Shown: in pieces, positions 34,192-43,054 of the stretch
How positions within the stretch are numbered: the first letter of the stretch is position 1
Layout: every line of letters starts with the position of its first letter
NCBI RefSeq assembly: GCF_021117425.1
Contig: NZ_CP088298.1
Location: 4,030,001 to 4,094,000, forward strand
Origin: Brevibacterium zhoupengii
GTDB lineage: Bacteria; Actinomycetota; Actinomycetes; Actinomycetales; Brevibacteriaceae
Reading direction: 5' to 3'
DNA length: 64,000 nt
The notes under the pieces: generated by a model
The model's database searches: none
What the model was told of the DNA's origin: nothing
What the model saw: only the letters and a program-made list of their open reading frames with translations
Made by a program: the position numbers and the translations under genes

Positions 34192-35298
34192 GTGATGAAC
34201 AACGAGTCAACAGCCCCCGAAGCGCGACCTGAGCCCGATCACAGGACCGTCAGACGCTGGCAGAGATACCTGGCCAATGAGCGCCTCGAGGAGCGCGTCT
34301 ATCGCAATCTGGCCGACCGCCGCTCGGGCGAAGATCGGGAGATCCTGCTGGCCCTGGCCACCGCCGAGTCCCGGCACCAAGAACACTGGATCGACCTCCT
34401 CGGCGAGCATGCGCACAAGAAGCGGACCCCCGATCTGCTCACCCTGAGCCTCGCGTTCCTGGGACGACTCTTCGGCTCGGTCTTCGTTCTCGCGCTGGCA
34501 CAGCAATCGGAGACGAGCTCGCCCTATGACGACGAGGAGGCGGCGTCGGCAGAGATGGCCGCCGATGAGCGGATCCACGCCGAGGTCGTCCGTGCTCTCG
34601 CCGCCCGTTCCCGAGCCCGCCTGTCAGGAAATTTCCGCGCAGCGGTCTTCGGCGCCAACGATGGGCTCGTATCCAACCTCGCACTCGTCCTCGGTGTGGG
34701 CGCTGCGGGCGTGGGCAACCACGTCATTCTCCTCACCGGTGTCTCCGGCCTGCTTGCCGGGGCCCTGTCTATGGCGGCCGGAGAGTACATCTCCGTGCGC
34801 TCCCAGCGCGAGCTTCTCGATGCTTCAACTCCCGACCCCGAATCACGCCACGCAATCGCCGATCTCAACATCGACGCCAACGAACTCGCCCTCGTCTTCC
34901 GCGCCAGGGGAATGGATTCCCCCGAGGCCGATGTCCGGGCACATAAGACGATCGCCGCGGCCAAGAACAAGAAGGCACCACAGCTGCCCAACCTCGATGC
35001 GGGTGTCGACCGTGACGAACTGGGCACGGGACTGGGTGCCTCGCTGTCGAGCTTCGGCTTCTTCTCCTCGGGCGCGCTCATCCCGATCCTCCCCTACATC
35101 TTCGGCCTGTCCGGGCTGCCCGCCGTGTTCGTCTCCGCCGGACTCGTCGGCATCGCACTCCTCTTCACCGGCGGCACGGTCGGCCTGCTCTCGGGAACTG
35201 CTCCGGGACCGCGCGCACTGCGCCAGCTCGCCGTGGGATTCGGTGCTGCTGCGGTGACCTATGCTCTCGGCCTCCTCTTCGGCGTCAGCGCAGGCTGA
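34192..35298 (+). CDS. Ferritin-like / VIT1 fusion metal transporter (MbfA-like)
   Basis: 368 residues starting GTG-ATG. Residues ~15-150 are a ferritin-like helical domain with metal-ligand glutamates in ANERLEERVYRNLADRR, ATAESRHQEHW and ADERIHAE. From ~150 the CCC1/VIT1 membrane domain begins (FRAAVFGANDGLVSNLALVLGV), with five helices in total and a cytoplasmic loop (ELALVFRARGMDSPEADVRAHKTI). The erythrin-VIT1 architecture is known from MbfA, an iron (manganese) exporter that protects against oxidative stress. The gene is monocistronic with its own promoter. Confidence 0.87.
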   Translation: MMNNESTAPEARPEPDHRTVRRWQRYLANERLEERVYRNLADRRSGEDREILLALATAESRHQEHWIDLLGEHAHKKRTPDLLTLSLAFLGRLFGSVFVLALAQQSETSSPYDDEEAASAEMAADERIHAEVVRALAARSRARLSGNFRAAVFGANDGLVSNLALVLGVGAAGVGNHVILLTGVSGLLAGALSMAAGEYISVRSQRELLDASTPDPESRHAIADLNIDANELALVFRARGMDSPEADVRAHKTIAAAKNKKAPQLPNLDAGVDRDELGTGLGASLSSFGFFSSGALIPILPYIFGLSGLPAVFVSAGLVGIALLFTGGTVGLLSGTAPGPRALRQLAVGFGAAAVTYALGLLFGVSAG

Positions 35299-35334
35299 GC
35301 GCAGCAGCGGCTCGGCGCAGATTTTCTGAGAACC

Positions 35335-35340
35335 TAGACT
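35335..35340 (+). promoter_or_regulatory. -10 box of the pabC gene (leaderless)
   Basis: TAGACT ends 6 bases before the ATG at 35347; there is no ribosome binding site. Confidence 0.45.
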
Positions 35341-35346
35341 GTCGGT

Positions 35347-36231
35347 ATGACCGATGCACTTGTCCTCATCGACCCTGCCGCATCCACCGTCGAGGTGGCC
35401 GATCTCGGCGCACCCCAGCTTCCCGTCACTGACCTGTCGGCTCACCGCGGAGACGGCATCTTCGAGACCGTTCTCGTGCGCATCGGCGACGAGGTGACCG
35501 TGGTGTCTCGCAATCGTCATTTCGAACGGTTCTGCGCCTCCGCCTCGGCGCTGGGCCTGCCCGAACCGGAACCGGAACTATGGGATCGCGGACTCGACAC
35601 CGTGATCGCCGAGGTGCGGGCGGCCGATCCGAACCTCACCGAGGTCGGGGTCCGCTACGCACTGTCACGCGGAGCGCAGAACCCAGACGGCAGTCAGACT
35701 CCGCGCGGCTGGGCGTTCAACGTTCCCGTCGATGAGAAGATCACGCACGCTCGGGCAGAGGGGATCTCCGCCGTCAGCCTCGACCGCGGCTACGATGCCT
35801 ATCTCGGAACCAAGGCACCCTGGCTGCTCATCGGGGCCAAGACCCTGTCATACGCCGTCAACCAGGCCGCCGGCAGGTATGCGGCCACGCAGGGCGCCGA
35901 CGAGGCCCTCTTCGTCTCCCATGACGGCGTCGTCCTCGAAGGCCCGACGTCCAACCTCATCATTCGCCGAGGTGACCGCCTCCTCACGCCGAATCCGGAA
36001 GCGGGTCTGCTCTCGGGCACAACCCAGCGCCTGATCTTCGATCATGCCGCAGAACTCGGGTTCAGCACCGAATACGCCGACCTCGGTTTGAATGACGTCA
36101 TCACTGCCGATGGCGCTTGGTATGTGTCCTCGATGCGCACTGCGGTGACGCTCAATGAGGTGGACGGGAACCCGATCACGCGCGACGAAGAGCTGACAGC
36201 TCAGCTGCAATCGCTGATCAAGGCTGGCTGA
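35347..36231 (+). CDS. pabC: Aminodeoxychorismate lyase (class IV aminotransferase)
   Basis: 294 residues of fold-type IV PLP enzymes. RGDGIFETVLVR marks the N-terminal active-site loop, Lys165 (GAKTLSYAVN) binds PLP, and EGPTSNLIIRRGDRLLTP with a SGTTQR motif bind the phosphate. Among class IV members, aminodeoxychorismate lyase (folate pathway, 4-aminobenzoate release) is the best match, as branched-chain and D-amino-acid transaminases have different loops. No pabA/pabB lies near. Its 3' end overlaps the convergent small membrane gene by 14 bases. Confidence 0.78.
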   Translation: MTDALVLIDPAASTVEVADLGAPQLPVTDLSAHRGDGIFETVLVRIGDEVTVVSRNRHFERFCASASALGLPEPEPELWDRGLDTVIAEVRAADPNLTEVGVRYALSRGAQNPDGSQTPRGWAFNVPVDEKITHARAEGISAVSLDRGYDAYLGTKAPWLLIGAKTLSYAVNQAAGRYAATQGADEALFVSHDGVVLEGPTSNLIIRRGDRLLTPNPEAGLLSGTTQRLIFDHAAELGFSTEYADLGLNDVITADGAWYVSSMRTAVTLNEVDGNPITRDEELTAQLQSLIKAG

Positions 36232-36487
36232 CGCCATCGACAGGGCCTGGAGCGGGGTGCGCTGTAGGACTGGGCGTTGCGGGGTGACCTGCGACAGACG
36301 ATTTCGCTGCCGGAGACTGAGACGGCACGATCACTGTCAGGACCAGTGCGAGAATGCATGCGCCGCAGCCGGTGAACCACAGGATCCAGAAGATGTCGGC
36401 GAGCAGCGGGAACAGTCCGAGGATGAAATTCAGCGCGCCGAAGGCAAACAGTCCGGTGATGACCGCGACTTTCCATCTGGTGAGCAT
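36218..36487 (-). CDS. Small two-helix membrane protein
   Basis: 89 residues from the ATG at 36487, which has AGGAG nine bases upstream. Two helices (VAVITGLFAFGALNFILGLF and WILWFTGCGACILALVLTVIV) are followed by a Pro/Ala/Ser-rich tail. No family is recognised. The gene overlaps the end of pabC on the other strand. Confidence 0.6.
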   Translation of the reverse strand: MLTRWKVAVITGLFAFGALNFILGLFPLLADIFWILWFTGCGACILALVLTVIVPSQSPAAKSSVAGHPATPSPTAHPAPGPVDGVSQP

Positions 36488-36684
36488 TGAGGCTCCTCTC
36501 CTGCGCTGAAGCTTCAATCTATCGGTCGCGGCAGTCGCGCACATCCCTCAAAAGTATGAAGTTCTGGCTCCTGCGTAAGAAAGGGTCTCCTGCGCTAGTG
36601 TGGACACGTACGGATTCGCACCTCAGCGATATCTGCGCGACGCAGAAGCGTCGCAGGCACAACGTCTAACGAAAGGACACGAGC

Positions 36685-36984
36685 ATGGGAAAGCTCGCTT
36701 GGCAGGTCATCGGCGTCGGAGCGCCCATCGTGGCAGCATTCGCGGCTCGTAAGGTGTTGACCTTCGCTTGGGAGAAGTCGACCAAACGTCCCGCTCCGAA
36801 CAACCCAGTCGATGATGAGATCTCGATGTCCGAGGCTCTGGCCTGGACCATCGTCTCCGGTGTCGGTGTCGCAGTGGCTCAGCTCGTCGTGCAGCGCGTT
36901 GCCGCCAGCACCGTGCGCAACAGCTTCGGCGACGACGCTCTGCCCAAGAAGTTCCGCAAGCAGATCGAAGAAGGCGTCGACTGA
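36685..36984 (+). CDS. DUF4235 small membrane protein
   Basis: 99 residues. KLAWQVIGVGAPIVAAFAARKVLTFAWEK, a short polar turn, then SEALAWTIVSGVGVAVAQLVVQRVAA give two helices in the order typical of DUF4235, which is found in actinobacteria and has no assigned function. AAAGGA lies 8-10 bases before the ATG. The gene appears monocistronic. Confidence 0.8.
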   Translation: MGKLAWQVIGVGAPIVAAFAARKVLTFAWEKSTKRPAPNNPVDDEISMSEALAWTIVSGVGVAVAQLVVQRVAASTVRNSFGDDALPKKFRKQIEEGVD

Positions 36985-37006
36985 TCAGTCGGTCCCCGCT
37001 GACACT

Positions 37007-37918
37007 TCAGCCGTAGAGTTCGTCGATCACCCCGACCAGATCTGCCACGGCGATCTGGCCGGGTGCCGACGGCTCACCCAGTTGTGCAAACGTTGCGCAG
37101 CTGCCGAAATCTGGGCCCATGATCCGACTGGTACGGCCCAACTGCCCCATCGAGATCCCGAGCACGGGTATGTCCAGAGTCGCTTCTGCTCGAGCCGTGG
37201 CTCCCAGCAGCTCGGCGACATCGGCACTGCTCGTGGGCATCATTGCAATCTTCGCCACGTCCGCTCCGGCCGCAGCCATCGCGGTGAACGTGGCACCCAT
37301 CGCCTCCGCCGAGTCCGTCCCCGCGAAATTGTGGTGCGAGGCAACCACTGAGATTCCCAAGTCATGCGCTGCCTCGATGAGACGAGCCGCACCGTTGCGC
37401 TCGATCTCGACGTCGAGTGCCCATGTGGTTCCCGCACTCCGCTTCGCCGGCTCCGGCAGTTCGGCCTCTTCGGCAAGCCCGGAGATGACTGCCCTCAGAA
37501 CCTCCGTGTAGACGTCTTCGCCCACCTCGGCCTGCCCGCCTTCGAACCCCGTCCGCAACGTCATGAGGACCGGAAGCCCTGCCCTGGTCACATACGGTGC
37601 CAGGTTCAGGACAGCCTCGGCGAGGACCCGGGGCTCCATCTCGGCAGACTCCGCGGTTGCAGCCGCGTTGGAATCAGTATTTTGCGCGCTCGTGACAGCG
37701 GCGATCACGGTATCGATGCGCCATTCGATGACGTCAACGGCACCGGCATCGGCAACGGCCCCGCACTGCCGGGCGATCTCATCGGCCGCAGTTGCCTGAA
37801 CGGGAACGATGATGGCCGGTCGCCGCGGGTTCGCAGCCGCCGGCGTCGCTGCTGGCGTGGACGAGTCGACAGCCGTACGGTCATCTGCGGCATCATTGAG
37901 GAACGGCAATTGCTTCAT
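37007..37918 (-). CDS. aroD: Type I 3-dehydroquinate dehydratase
   Basis: 303 residues, third step of the shikimate pathway. The active site is complete: Glu65 and Arg67 (EWRID), the catalytic His in VVASHHNF (195/196), the Schiff-base Lys223 (KIAMMP), and the closing SMGQLGRTSRIMGPDFGS with GQI. A ~30-residue Thr/Ala/Pro-rich leader and an inserted Ala/Thr/Asn loop (residues ~76-96) make it longer than the usual ~250. Actinobacteria often use a type II enzyme, so this may be an additional or quinate-related copy. It is divergent from the alpha/beta hydrolase gene, 50 bases away. Confidence 0.9.
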   Translation of the reverse strand: MKQLPFLNDAADDRTAVDSSTPAATPAAANPRRPAIIVPVQATAADEIARQCGAVADAGAVDVIEWRIDTVIAAVTSAQNTDSNAAATAESAEMEPRVLAEAVLNLAPYVTRAGLPVLMTLRTGFEGGQAEVGEDVYTEVLRAVISGLAEEAELPEPAKRSAGTTWALDVEIERNGAARLIEAAHDLGISVVASHHNFAGTDSAEAMGATFTAMAAAGADVAKIAMMPTSSADVAELLGATARAEATLDIPVLGISMGQLGRTSRIMGPDFGSCATFAQLGEPSAPGQIAVADLVGVIDELYG

Positions 37919-37968
37919 GGCCCAAGCCTAGGTGCTCGGGCCGGCGCACCAGTGAAGAGGAACACCAC

Positions 37969-38787
37969 GTGGAGACTAGGGACCAGCTCACCATCACCGC
38001 TCGTGACGGCTTCCCACTCGAGATCCAGGTCAGCGGGCCGCTTGAGGCACCGGCTCTGCTGCTCCTCCAAGGGCAGTCGAGCTCCCATCGCTGGTGGGAC
38101 GAGCTGCGCGCGGACTTCGAACCGCAGTTTCGCACCGTCACCTTCGACTACCGCGGCACCGGCGGCAGCCGTGGCGAACTGACCGATCTCTCGACTGCGA
38201 GCTTCGCCGCTGATGCCGCCGAGGTTCTCGACCATCTCGGAATTGCCCGCGCTGCCGTCTACGGAACATCGATGGGCGGGCGTATCGCTCAGATGCTGGC
38301 GCTGGATTTCCCCGAGCGCGTCGGCGCACTTGCCCTGGGATGCACGACCCCCGGGGGTCCGAACTCGGTCAAACGCCCTCGTGAGGTGGGCCAGTCTCTG
38401 GCGCGGCTGCGCGGTCGCGAACATACCCAGTACCTGTTCTCGCTGTTCTATACCCCGAATTGGACCGTGGCTCCCAGGTACAGCAAACTGCTCGGCGACG
38501 ACACGATGACCGCCCAGGAATCCGCTGCCCACCTGCGCATCAGCGCCCATCACAATGCCTGGGAACGTCTGCCGGAGATCACCGCGCCAACACTCATCGT
38601 CCACGGCGACGACGATCTCATGAATCCCGTCGACAATGCTCATCTGCTGCACGAGCGCATAGCGGACTCCCGGATCCTCATCTGCCCTGGTGGTTGGCAT
38701 GGCTTCTTCGAAGAGTTCGCCGAGGTGGTCAACCCCGAGATCCTCGGATTCCTGAGTACCTCTGCTGCACGGCCGCATCTCGCTTGA
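37969..38787 (+). CDS. Alpha/beta hydrolase
   Basis: 272 residues from a GTG at 37969 with GAGG about eight bases before it. The oxyanion segment is LLLQGQSSSHRWW, the nucleophile elbow GTSMGGRIAQ, the acid in HGDDDLMNP and the His in GGWHGFFEEF. The catalytic set and the cap region resemble 3-oxoadipate enol-lactonase-like and other ester hydrolases. The substrate is unknown. Confidence 0.85.
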   Translation: METRDQLTITARDGFPLEIQVSGPLEAPALLLLQGQSSSHRWWDELRADFEPQFRTVTFDYRGTGGSRGELTDLSTASFAADAAEVLDHLGIARAAVYGTSMGGRIAQMLALDFPERVGALALGCTTPGGPNSVKRPREVGQSLARLRGREHTQYLFSLFYTPNWTVAPRYSKLLGDDTMTAQESAAHLRISAHHNAWERLPEITAPTLIVHGDDDLMNPVDNAHLLHERIADSRILICPGGWHGFFEEFAEVVNPEILGFLSTSAARPHLA

Positions 38788-38872
38788 GAGCTGACAGCCT
38801 CTTTCACCATCAACAATCCGCATTGTGTAACAAATCGGATAAGGCCATACGTATATGCCTCAAGAGCAGTTT

Positions 38873-38888
38873 GTAACAATCAAGTAAC
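38873..38888 (+). promoter_or_regulatory. RTRAC-N6-RTRAC direct repeat before the glycine-betaine operon
   Basis: GTAAC-AATCAA-GTAAC, half-sites 11 bp apart, in the AT-rich 333-base gap before the ABC ATPase gene; a further GTAAC lies at 38827-38831. A candidate -10 (TACAAT, 38983-38988) follows 95 bases later. The remaining leader (38989-39110) contains short hairpins such as CTCTC/GAGAG but no riboswitch I could recognise. Confidence 0.55.
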
Positions 38889-39120
38889 GCATGATTTTAC
38901 ATCGCCCCAGGTCAAAGCGGTCGTCAAGTTCACCACTCCGTGATCTTTCGACAAAGCTACTGCCGAAAATTCTGAACAAAACTACAATGAGAAGTGAGAT
39001 ATCCGTGTGCGGTGAGGCGAGTGAGCGATCGACCCAGTTCGGATCGACCACCGCCGTACTGCAAAACGGGGGTGAAGCCTCTCGTTCTTGCGGAGAGTCA
39101 AGAATGCAAGGAGGAAGCAC

Positions 39121-40431
39121 GTGAGCGTTGTCAAGGCGACAAACGTCTACAAAGTCTTCGGAAAGCGCCAGAACGAGGTCGTCAAGCGACTCGAAGAGGG
39201 TGCCGACCGTGACGATCTGACCAAACTCGGAACGGCCGCGGTCATCGACGCGAGTTTCGACGTCCAAGAGGGCGAGATCTTCGTCGTCATGGGGCTATCC
39301 GGCTCGGGCAAGTCAACCCTGATTCGCACACTCAATGGCCTGTGGGCTCCAACATCAGGTTCGGTCGAAGTGCTCGGCACCGACATCGCCAAGGTCGACG
39401 CTGCGGCCTTGCGCAAGGTGCGCAGCGAACACATCTCCATGGTCTTCCAGCACTTCGCACTGCTGCCACACCGCACGGTCCGCGACAATGCCGCCTACGC
39501 CCTCGAAATCCGTGGAATCGCGAAGGCGGAGCGAGACAAAGCAGCTGACCGCTGGCTCAAGGCTGTCGGTCTCGACGGGTGGGGTGACAAATACCCTGAG
39601 CAGCTCTCCGGCGGCATGCAGCAGCGCGTCGGCCTGGCCCGCGCACTTGCCGCTGAAACAGACATCCTGCTCATGGATGAGGCATTCTCTGCCCTCGACC
39701 CGCTCATCCGACGTGAGATGCAGGAACAGCTCATCGAACTTCAGGGCGAGCTCAAGAAGACCATCATCTTCATCACCCACGACCTCAACGAGGCGATGTT
39801 CCTCGGCGACCGGATCGCAGTCATGCGCAACGGACGCATCGTCCAGGTCGGCACCCCGGAGGATATTCTCACTGACCCGGCCAACGACTACGTCGCCCAG
39901 TTCGTCCACGATGTCGATCGGGCACGTGTGCTGACTGCCAACAACGTCATGGAGAAAGCACGTCAGACCGTGAGCAGTCACAACGGTCCCCGCGTCGCGC
40001 TGCGCACCATGCGCGAACACAATGCCTCGGGCGTGTATGTCACAGACAGGGACCGGAAGTTCCTCGGTCTCGTCAGCGACCGCGACTGCCTCGAGCACAT
40101 CCGGCGAGGAGCCACCTCTCTCGACGAGATCATCAAGCCGGTCGCCCACCCCGCTTCTCAGGACGACCTGCTCATCGATCTCTTCCTTCCGTCCTCGGAA
40201 ATGCCTCTGCCCGTGCCCGTCACCGATGCCGACGGCGACCTTGTCGGCGTTGTGCCTCGGGCCACCCTGCTTGCCGCACTCGGCAACCAGAACGGCAACG
40301 ATGAGCAGCCGACGGATGCCTCGGTCGACGACTGGCCAGAGCCCGTCGACACCGGCATCATCGATCAGGTGCTCGCCGAGGCTGATGATTCGGTTTCACC
40401 GCAGACCGCCGGCGAAAGGAGTGAGCGCTGA
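39121..40431 (+). CDS. proV: Glycine betaine/proline ABC transporter ATP-binding protein
   Basis: 436 residues from a GTG at 39121 preceded by AGGAGG. It has Walker A GLSGSGKSTLIR, Q-loop VFQHFALLPHRTV, signature LSGGMQQRVGLARAL, Walker B ILLMDEAFSALDP and H-loop THDLNEA. A C-terminal pair of CBS domains (~290-400; GVYVTDRDRKFLGLVSDRDC, VPVTDADGDLVGVV), as in ProV/OpuAA, probably senses ionic strength or a nucleotide. The ~40-residue N-terminal extension (KRQNEVVKRLEEG) is the usual ProV one. The stop overlaps the permease ATG by one base. The operon imports glycine betaine or related osmolytes. Confidence 0.92.
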   Translation: MSVVKATNVYKVFGKRQNEVVKRLEEGADRDDLTKLGTAAVIDASFDVQEGEIFVVMGLSGSGKSTLIRTLNGLWAPTSGSVEVLGTDIAKVDAAALRKVRSEHISMVFQHFALLPHRTVRDNAAYALEIRGIAKAERDKAADRWLKAVGLDGWGDKYPEQLSGGMQQRVGLARALAAETDILLMDEAFSALDPLIRREMQEQLIELQGELKKTIIFITHDLNEAMFLGDRIAVMRNGRIVQVGTPEDILTDPANDYVAQFVHDVDRARVLTANNVMEKARQTVSSHNGPRVALRTMREHNASGVYVTDRDRKFLGLVSDRDCLEHIRRGATSLDEIIKPVAHPASQDDLLIDLFLPSSEMPLPVPVTDADGDLVGVVPRATLLAALGNQNGNDEQPTDASVDDWPEPVDTGIIDQVLAEADDSVSPQTAGERSER

Positions 40432-41327
40432 TGGAGAACATCAGAATTCCCATCGGGGCCTGGGTCGATACCGCGTTCGACTGGCTCAAAGAAAACGTCG
40501 CGTGGTTCTTCGACGCCGTGACCTGGCTGTTCAACTTCTTCATCGAGATCCTCACCGATGTGCTCGTCGACCTTCACCCTCTCGTCATCATCGTTCTGCT
40601 GGCACTCATCGGCTGGGTGCTGCGGTCCTGGCAGATGGCTCTGGGCACGGTGATCACGATGTTCTTCATCATGACTATGGACCAATGGGTGGCTTCCATG
40701 CAGACGCTGGCTCTTGTCCTCATCGCCGCCGTGATCGCCGTCATCATCGCCGTACCAGTGGGCATCCTCGCCGCGCGCAACGACGCGGCGTCAACGGTCA
40801 TCAAACCGGTGCTCGACTTCATGCAGACGATGCCGTCCTTCGTCTACCTCATCCCTGCGGTCACCTTCTTCGGCATCGGCGTCGTTCCCGGTCTCGTGGC
40901 AACTGTGATCTTCGCACTGCCACCGGGCGTGAGGTTCACGGAGCTCGGCATCCGCGGAGTCGATTCGGAGACTGTCGAAGCAGGACAGTCCTTCGGCGCG
41001 ACACCCGGACAGATCCTCAGAGGCGTTCAGCTGCCCCTCGCCACGCCGACGATCATGGCCGGCATCAACCAGGTAATCATGCTCGCACTGGCCATGGCTG
41101 TCATCGCCGGAATGGTCGGCGCCGACGGACTCGGAAAAAACGTCGTCGAGGCGATCGCCACCCAGAACCTGCCGCTCGGAGTCGAAGCCGGACTCGGCGT
41201 GGTGATCATCGCGGTCTATCTCGATCGCGTCACCGCAGCCCTGGGCAATGCAAAGGACTACCCGAGTTCGCTCATCGCGGGAATGCGTCGCCGCGCCGCA
41301 AACAAAAAGGCGGCGGCAACCGCCTGA
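40431..41327 (+). CDS. proW: Glycine betaine/proline ABC transporter permease
   Basis: 298 residues. A short amphipathic N-terminus (WVDTAFDWLKENVAWFFDAV) precedes six or seven membrane helices. The EAA-type cytoplasmic loop is FTELGIRGVDSETVEAGQSFGATPGQILRGVQLPLATP, which docks on the ATPase. The layout and size match ProW/OpuAB. It is translated from the one-base overlap with proV and followed 53 bases later by the binding protein. Confidence 0.92.
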   Translation: MENIRIPIGAWVDTAFDWLKENVAWFFDAVTWLFNFFIEILTDVLVDLHPLVIIVLLALIGWVLRSWQMALGTVITMFFIMTMDQWVASMQTLALVLIAAVIAVIIAVPVGILAARNDAASTVIKPVLDFMQTMPSFVYLIPAVTFFGIGVVPGLVATVIFALPPGVRFTELGIRGVDSETVEAGQSFGATPGQILRGVQLPLATPTIMAGINQVIMLALAMAVIAGMVGADGLGKNVVEAIATQNLPLGVEAGLGVVIIAVYLDRVTAALGNAKDYPSSLIAGMRRRAANKKAAATA

Positions 41328-41380
41328 CCTGATGGACTATCCAGCCTGAATTGTCGATCACTAGAGAAAAGGAACACACA

Positions 41381-42292
41381 ATGAAGAGAAGATTCCTCAC
41401 CACATTCGTCGCAGGAGTGGCAGCTCTTGGCCTTGCTCTGACCGGTTGCTCGCAGGAAGCAGCGAAGGACGACGGCAGCGGCGGCGGAGACAAGGGCGAC
41501 ATCAAGCTCGGCTATGTCACCGGCTGGACCGACGGTCAGAGCATCTCGCTCCTGCTCGAAGATCAGCTCGGAAAGATGGGCTATAACGTCGAGACCGAGA
41601 CCTTCAACGACGCTGCCGTCTTGTATGCCGGTGTCGCCAACGGCGATATCGACATGTATCCGTCCTCGTGGCCCGAAGTCACACACAAGCAGTACATCGA
41701 CGAGTACGGCGACAAGCTCGAAGATCTCGGCGCCTACTACGACAATGCTGTGCTGACGATCGCGGTGCCGAAGTATATGAAGGACATCAATTCGATCGAA
41801 GACCTCAAGGGCAAGGGCAAGGACTTCGACGGGAAGATCATCGGCATCGAGCCCGGTGCTGGTCTGACCGCCGCCACCAAGAAGATGATTCCCGAGTACG
41901 GCTTGGACAAGGAGTACGAACTCGTCACGTCTTCGACCGCTGCCATGCTCACCGAGCTCGGCAACGCGACCGACGCGGACAAGGACATCGTCGTCACCCT
42001 GTGGCGGCCGTTCTGGGCCAACAACGCGTACCCGGTCAAGGATCTCAAAGATCCCAAAGGTGCCATGGGCGAACCTGAGAAGCTGCACTTCACTGCAACC
42101 AAGGGCTTCAGTGATGAGTTCTCAGACGCCGCTGACTATGTCGGCAAGGTCAAGATGAACGATAAGCAATACGGCGATCTCGAGGACCTCGTTGTCAACA
42201 AGTACAAGGACGAGGGAGAAAAGGCCATCGCCGAGTGGCTCAAGAAAAACCCGGACGCCTACGAAGGTGAGCTTCCTGACGAAGAGAAGTGA
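41381..42292 (+). CDS. Glycine betaine-binding lipoprotein (first copy)
   Basis: 303 residues from the ATG at 41381 (AAAGGAA upstream). A signal peptide with lipobox LALTGC puts it on the outer face of the membrane. The OpuAC-type fold shows KLGYVTGWTDGQS, the SSWPEVTHKQY segment, IIGIEPGAGLT and TLWRPFWANNAYPVK; Trp residues in these blocks usually form the aromatic cage for quaternary amines. It completes the ABC importer with proV and proW. Confidence 0.9.
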   Translation: MKRRFLTTFVAGVAALGLALTGCSQEAAKDDGSGGGDKGDIKLGYVTGWTDGQSISLLLEDQLGKMGYNVETETFNDAAVLYAGVANGDIDMYPSSWPEVTHKQYIDEYGDKLEDLGAYYDNAVLTIAVPKYMKDINSIEDLKGKGKDFDGKIIGIEPGAGLTAATKKMIPEYGLDKEYELVTSSTAAMLTELGNATDADKDIVVTLWRPFWANNAYPVKDLKDPKGAMGEPEKLHFTATKGFSDEFSDAADYVGKVKMNDKQYGDLEDLVVNKYKDEGEKAIAEWLKKNPDAYEGELPDEEK

Positions 42293-42337
42293 TTCACTCT
42301 TCGCGGCTACACCTCTGATTGTCTGAATCAGCGAGAG

Positions 42338-42366
42338 GCCCCCGGCTCGATCCGCGAGCCGGGGGC
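42338..42366 (+). terminator. Terminator of the proVW-binding-protein operon
   Basis: GCCCCCGGCTCG-ATCCG-CGAGCCGGGGGC, a perfect 12-bp stem with a 5-base loop, followed by CTTCTC. It lies 45 bases behind the binding-protein stop codon. Confidence 0.8.
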
Positions 42367-42454
42367 TTCTCGTCGCTGGCGGGCACGTCGCAGCCGGAGT
42401 GACATACTCATGCGCTAGCTTTGTTCCAGTGGCATCCGCAGATAGGAGAGATTG

Positions 42455-43045
42455 ATGGTGACGAGATCCGACCAGTCCGGTCCTGCTCCTGCCGGCAAAG
42501 CCGCCGATGAAACATACTGGGTGTCGCAGGCCGTCACGTCGCCGATCGGCCCGATCACGCTGACCGGCGACGGAATCGCGATAGTCCGGGTCGAATGGCG
42601 TGATTCCGAACCCGATCCGAACGATTCCGAAGGGTCTGCCGACCACCCCACGAATTCAGCAACGGCAAAGGACCCGATCACGAGCGCGGCAGTCGACCAG
42701 CTCCGGCGGTACTTCGAGGGCCAACTCATCGACTTCGACCTTCCGATTAGCTTCGGTCACATCTCCGATGTCGCCACAGCGGTGCTGACCACACTCGCCA
42801 AGTCGGTCGAATACGGCAGCACGGTCACCTATGGAGAACTCGCTGATCGCAGCGGCACGGGAATACCCGCCCGTGCCGTCGGAGGCATCATGGGACTCAA
42901 TCCGCTTCCGATCATTGTGCCCTGCCACCGGGTGGTCGCCAGTGATGGCCTGGGCGGATACTCCGGCGGCCTGCCAGGCAGAGGCCTCGAGACCAAACGC
43001 TGGCTGCTTGAGTTCGAGGATGCTCTGCCCCGGCCGCTGTTCTGA
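42455..43045 (+). CDS. ogt: Methylated-DNA-protein-cysteine methyltransferase
   Basis: 196 residues, a suicide repair protein that removes O6-alkyl groups from guanine. The acceptor Cys157 is in IIVPCHRVVASDG, preceded by the Arg-finger helix (TYGELADRSGTGIPARAVGG) and followed by GLGGYSGGLPGRGLETKRWLL. A ~55-residue Pro/Asp/Ser-rich insertion precedes the core domain. The ATG at 42455 has AGGAGAG seven bases upstream, with in-frame TTG and GTG codons on either side. It sits between two glycine-betaine binding-protein genes and is not functionally related to them. A very strong hairpin follows. Confidence 0.9.
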   Translation: MVTRSDQSGPAPAGKAADETYWVSQAVTSPIGPITLTGDGIAIVRVEWRDSEPDPNDSEGSADHPTNSATAKDPITSAAVDQLRRYFEGQLIDFDLPISFGHISDVATAVLTTLAKSVEYGSTVTYGELADRSGTGIPARAVGGIMGLNPLPIIVPCHRVVASDGLGGYSGGLPGRGLETKRWLLEFEDALPRPLF

Positions 43046-43054
43046 GGCCGACCG

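Noticed and set aside
38989..39110. A possible riboswitch (c-di-AMP type) in the proV leader
   Set aside because: Only loose similarity (a GGGGGTGAAGCC segment and small hairpins); the conserved terminal elements were not found. A covariance-model search would decide.
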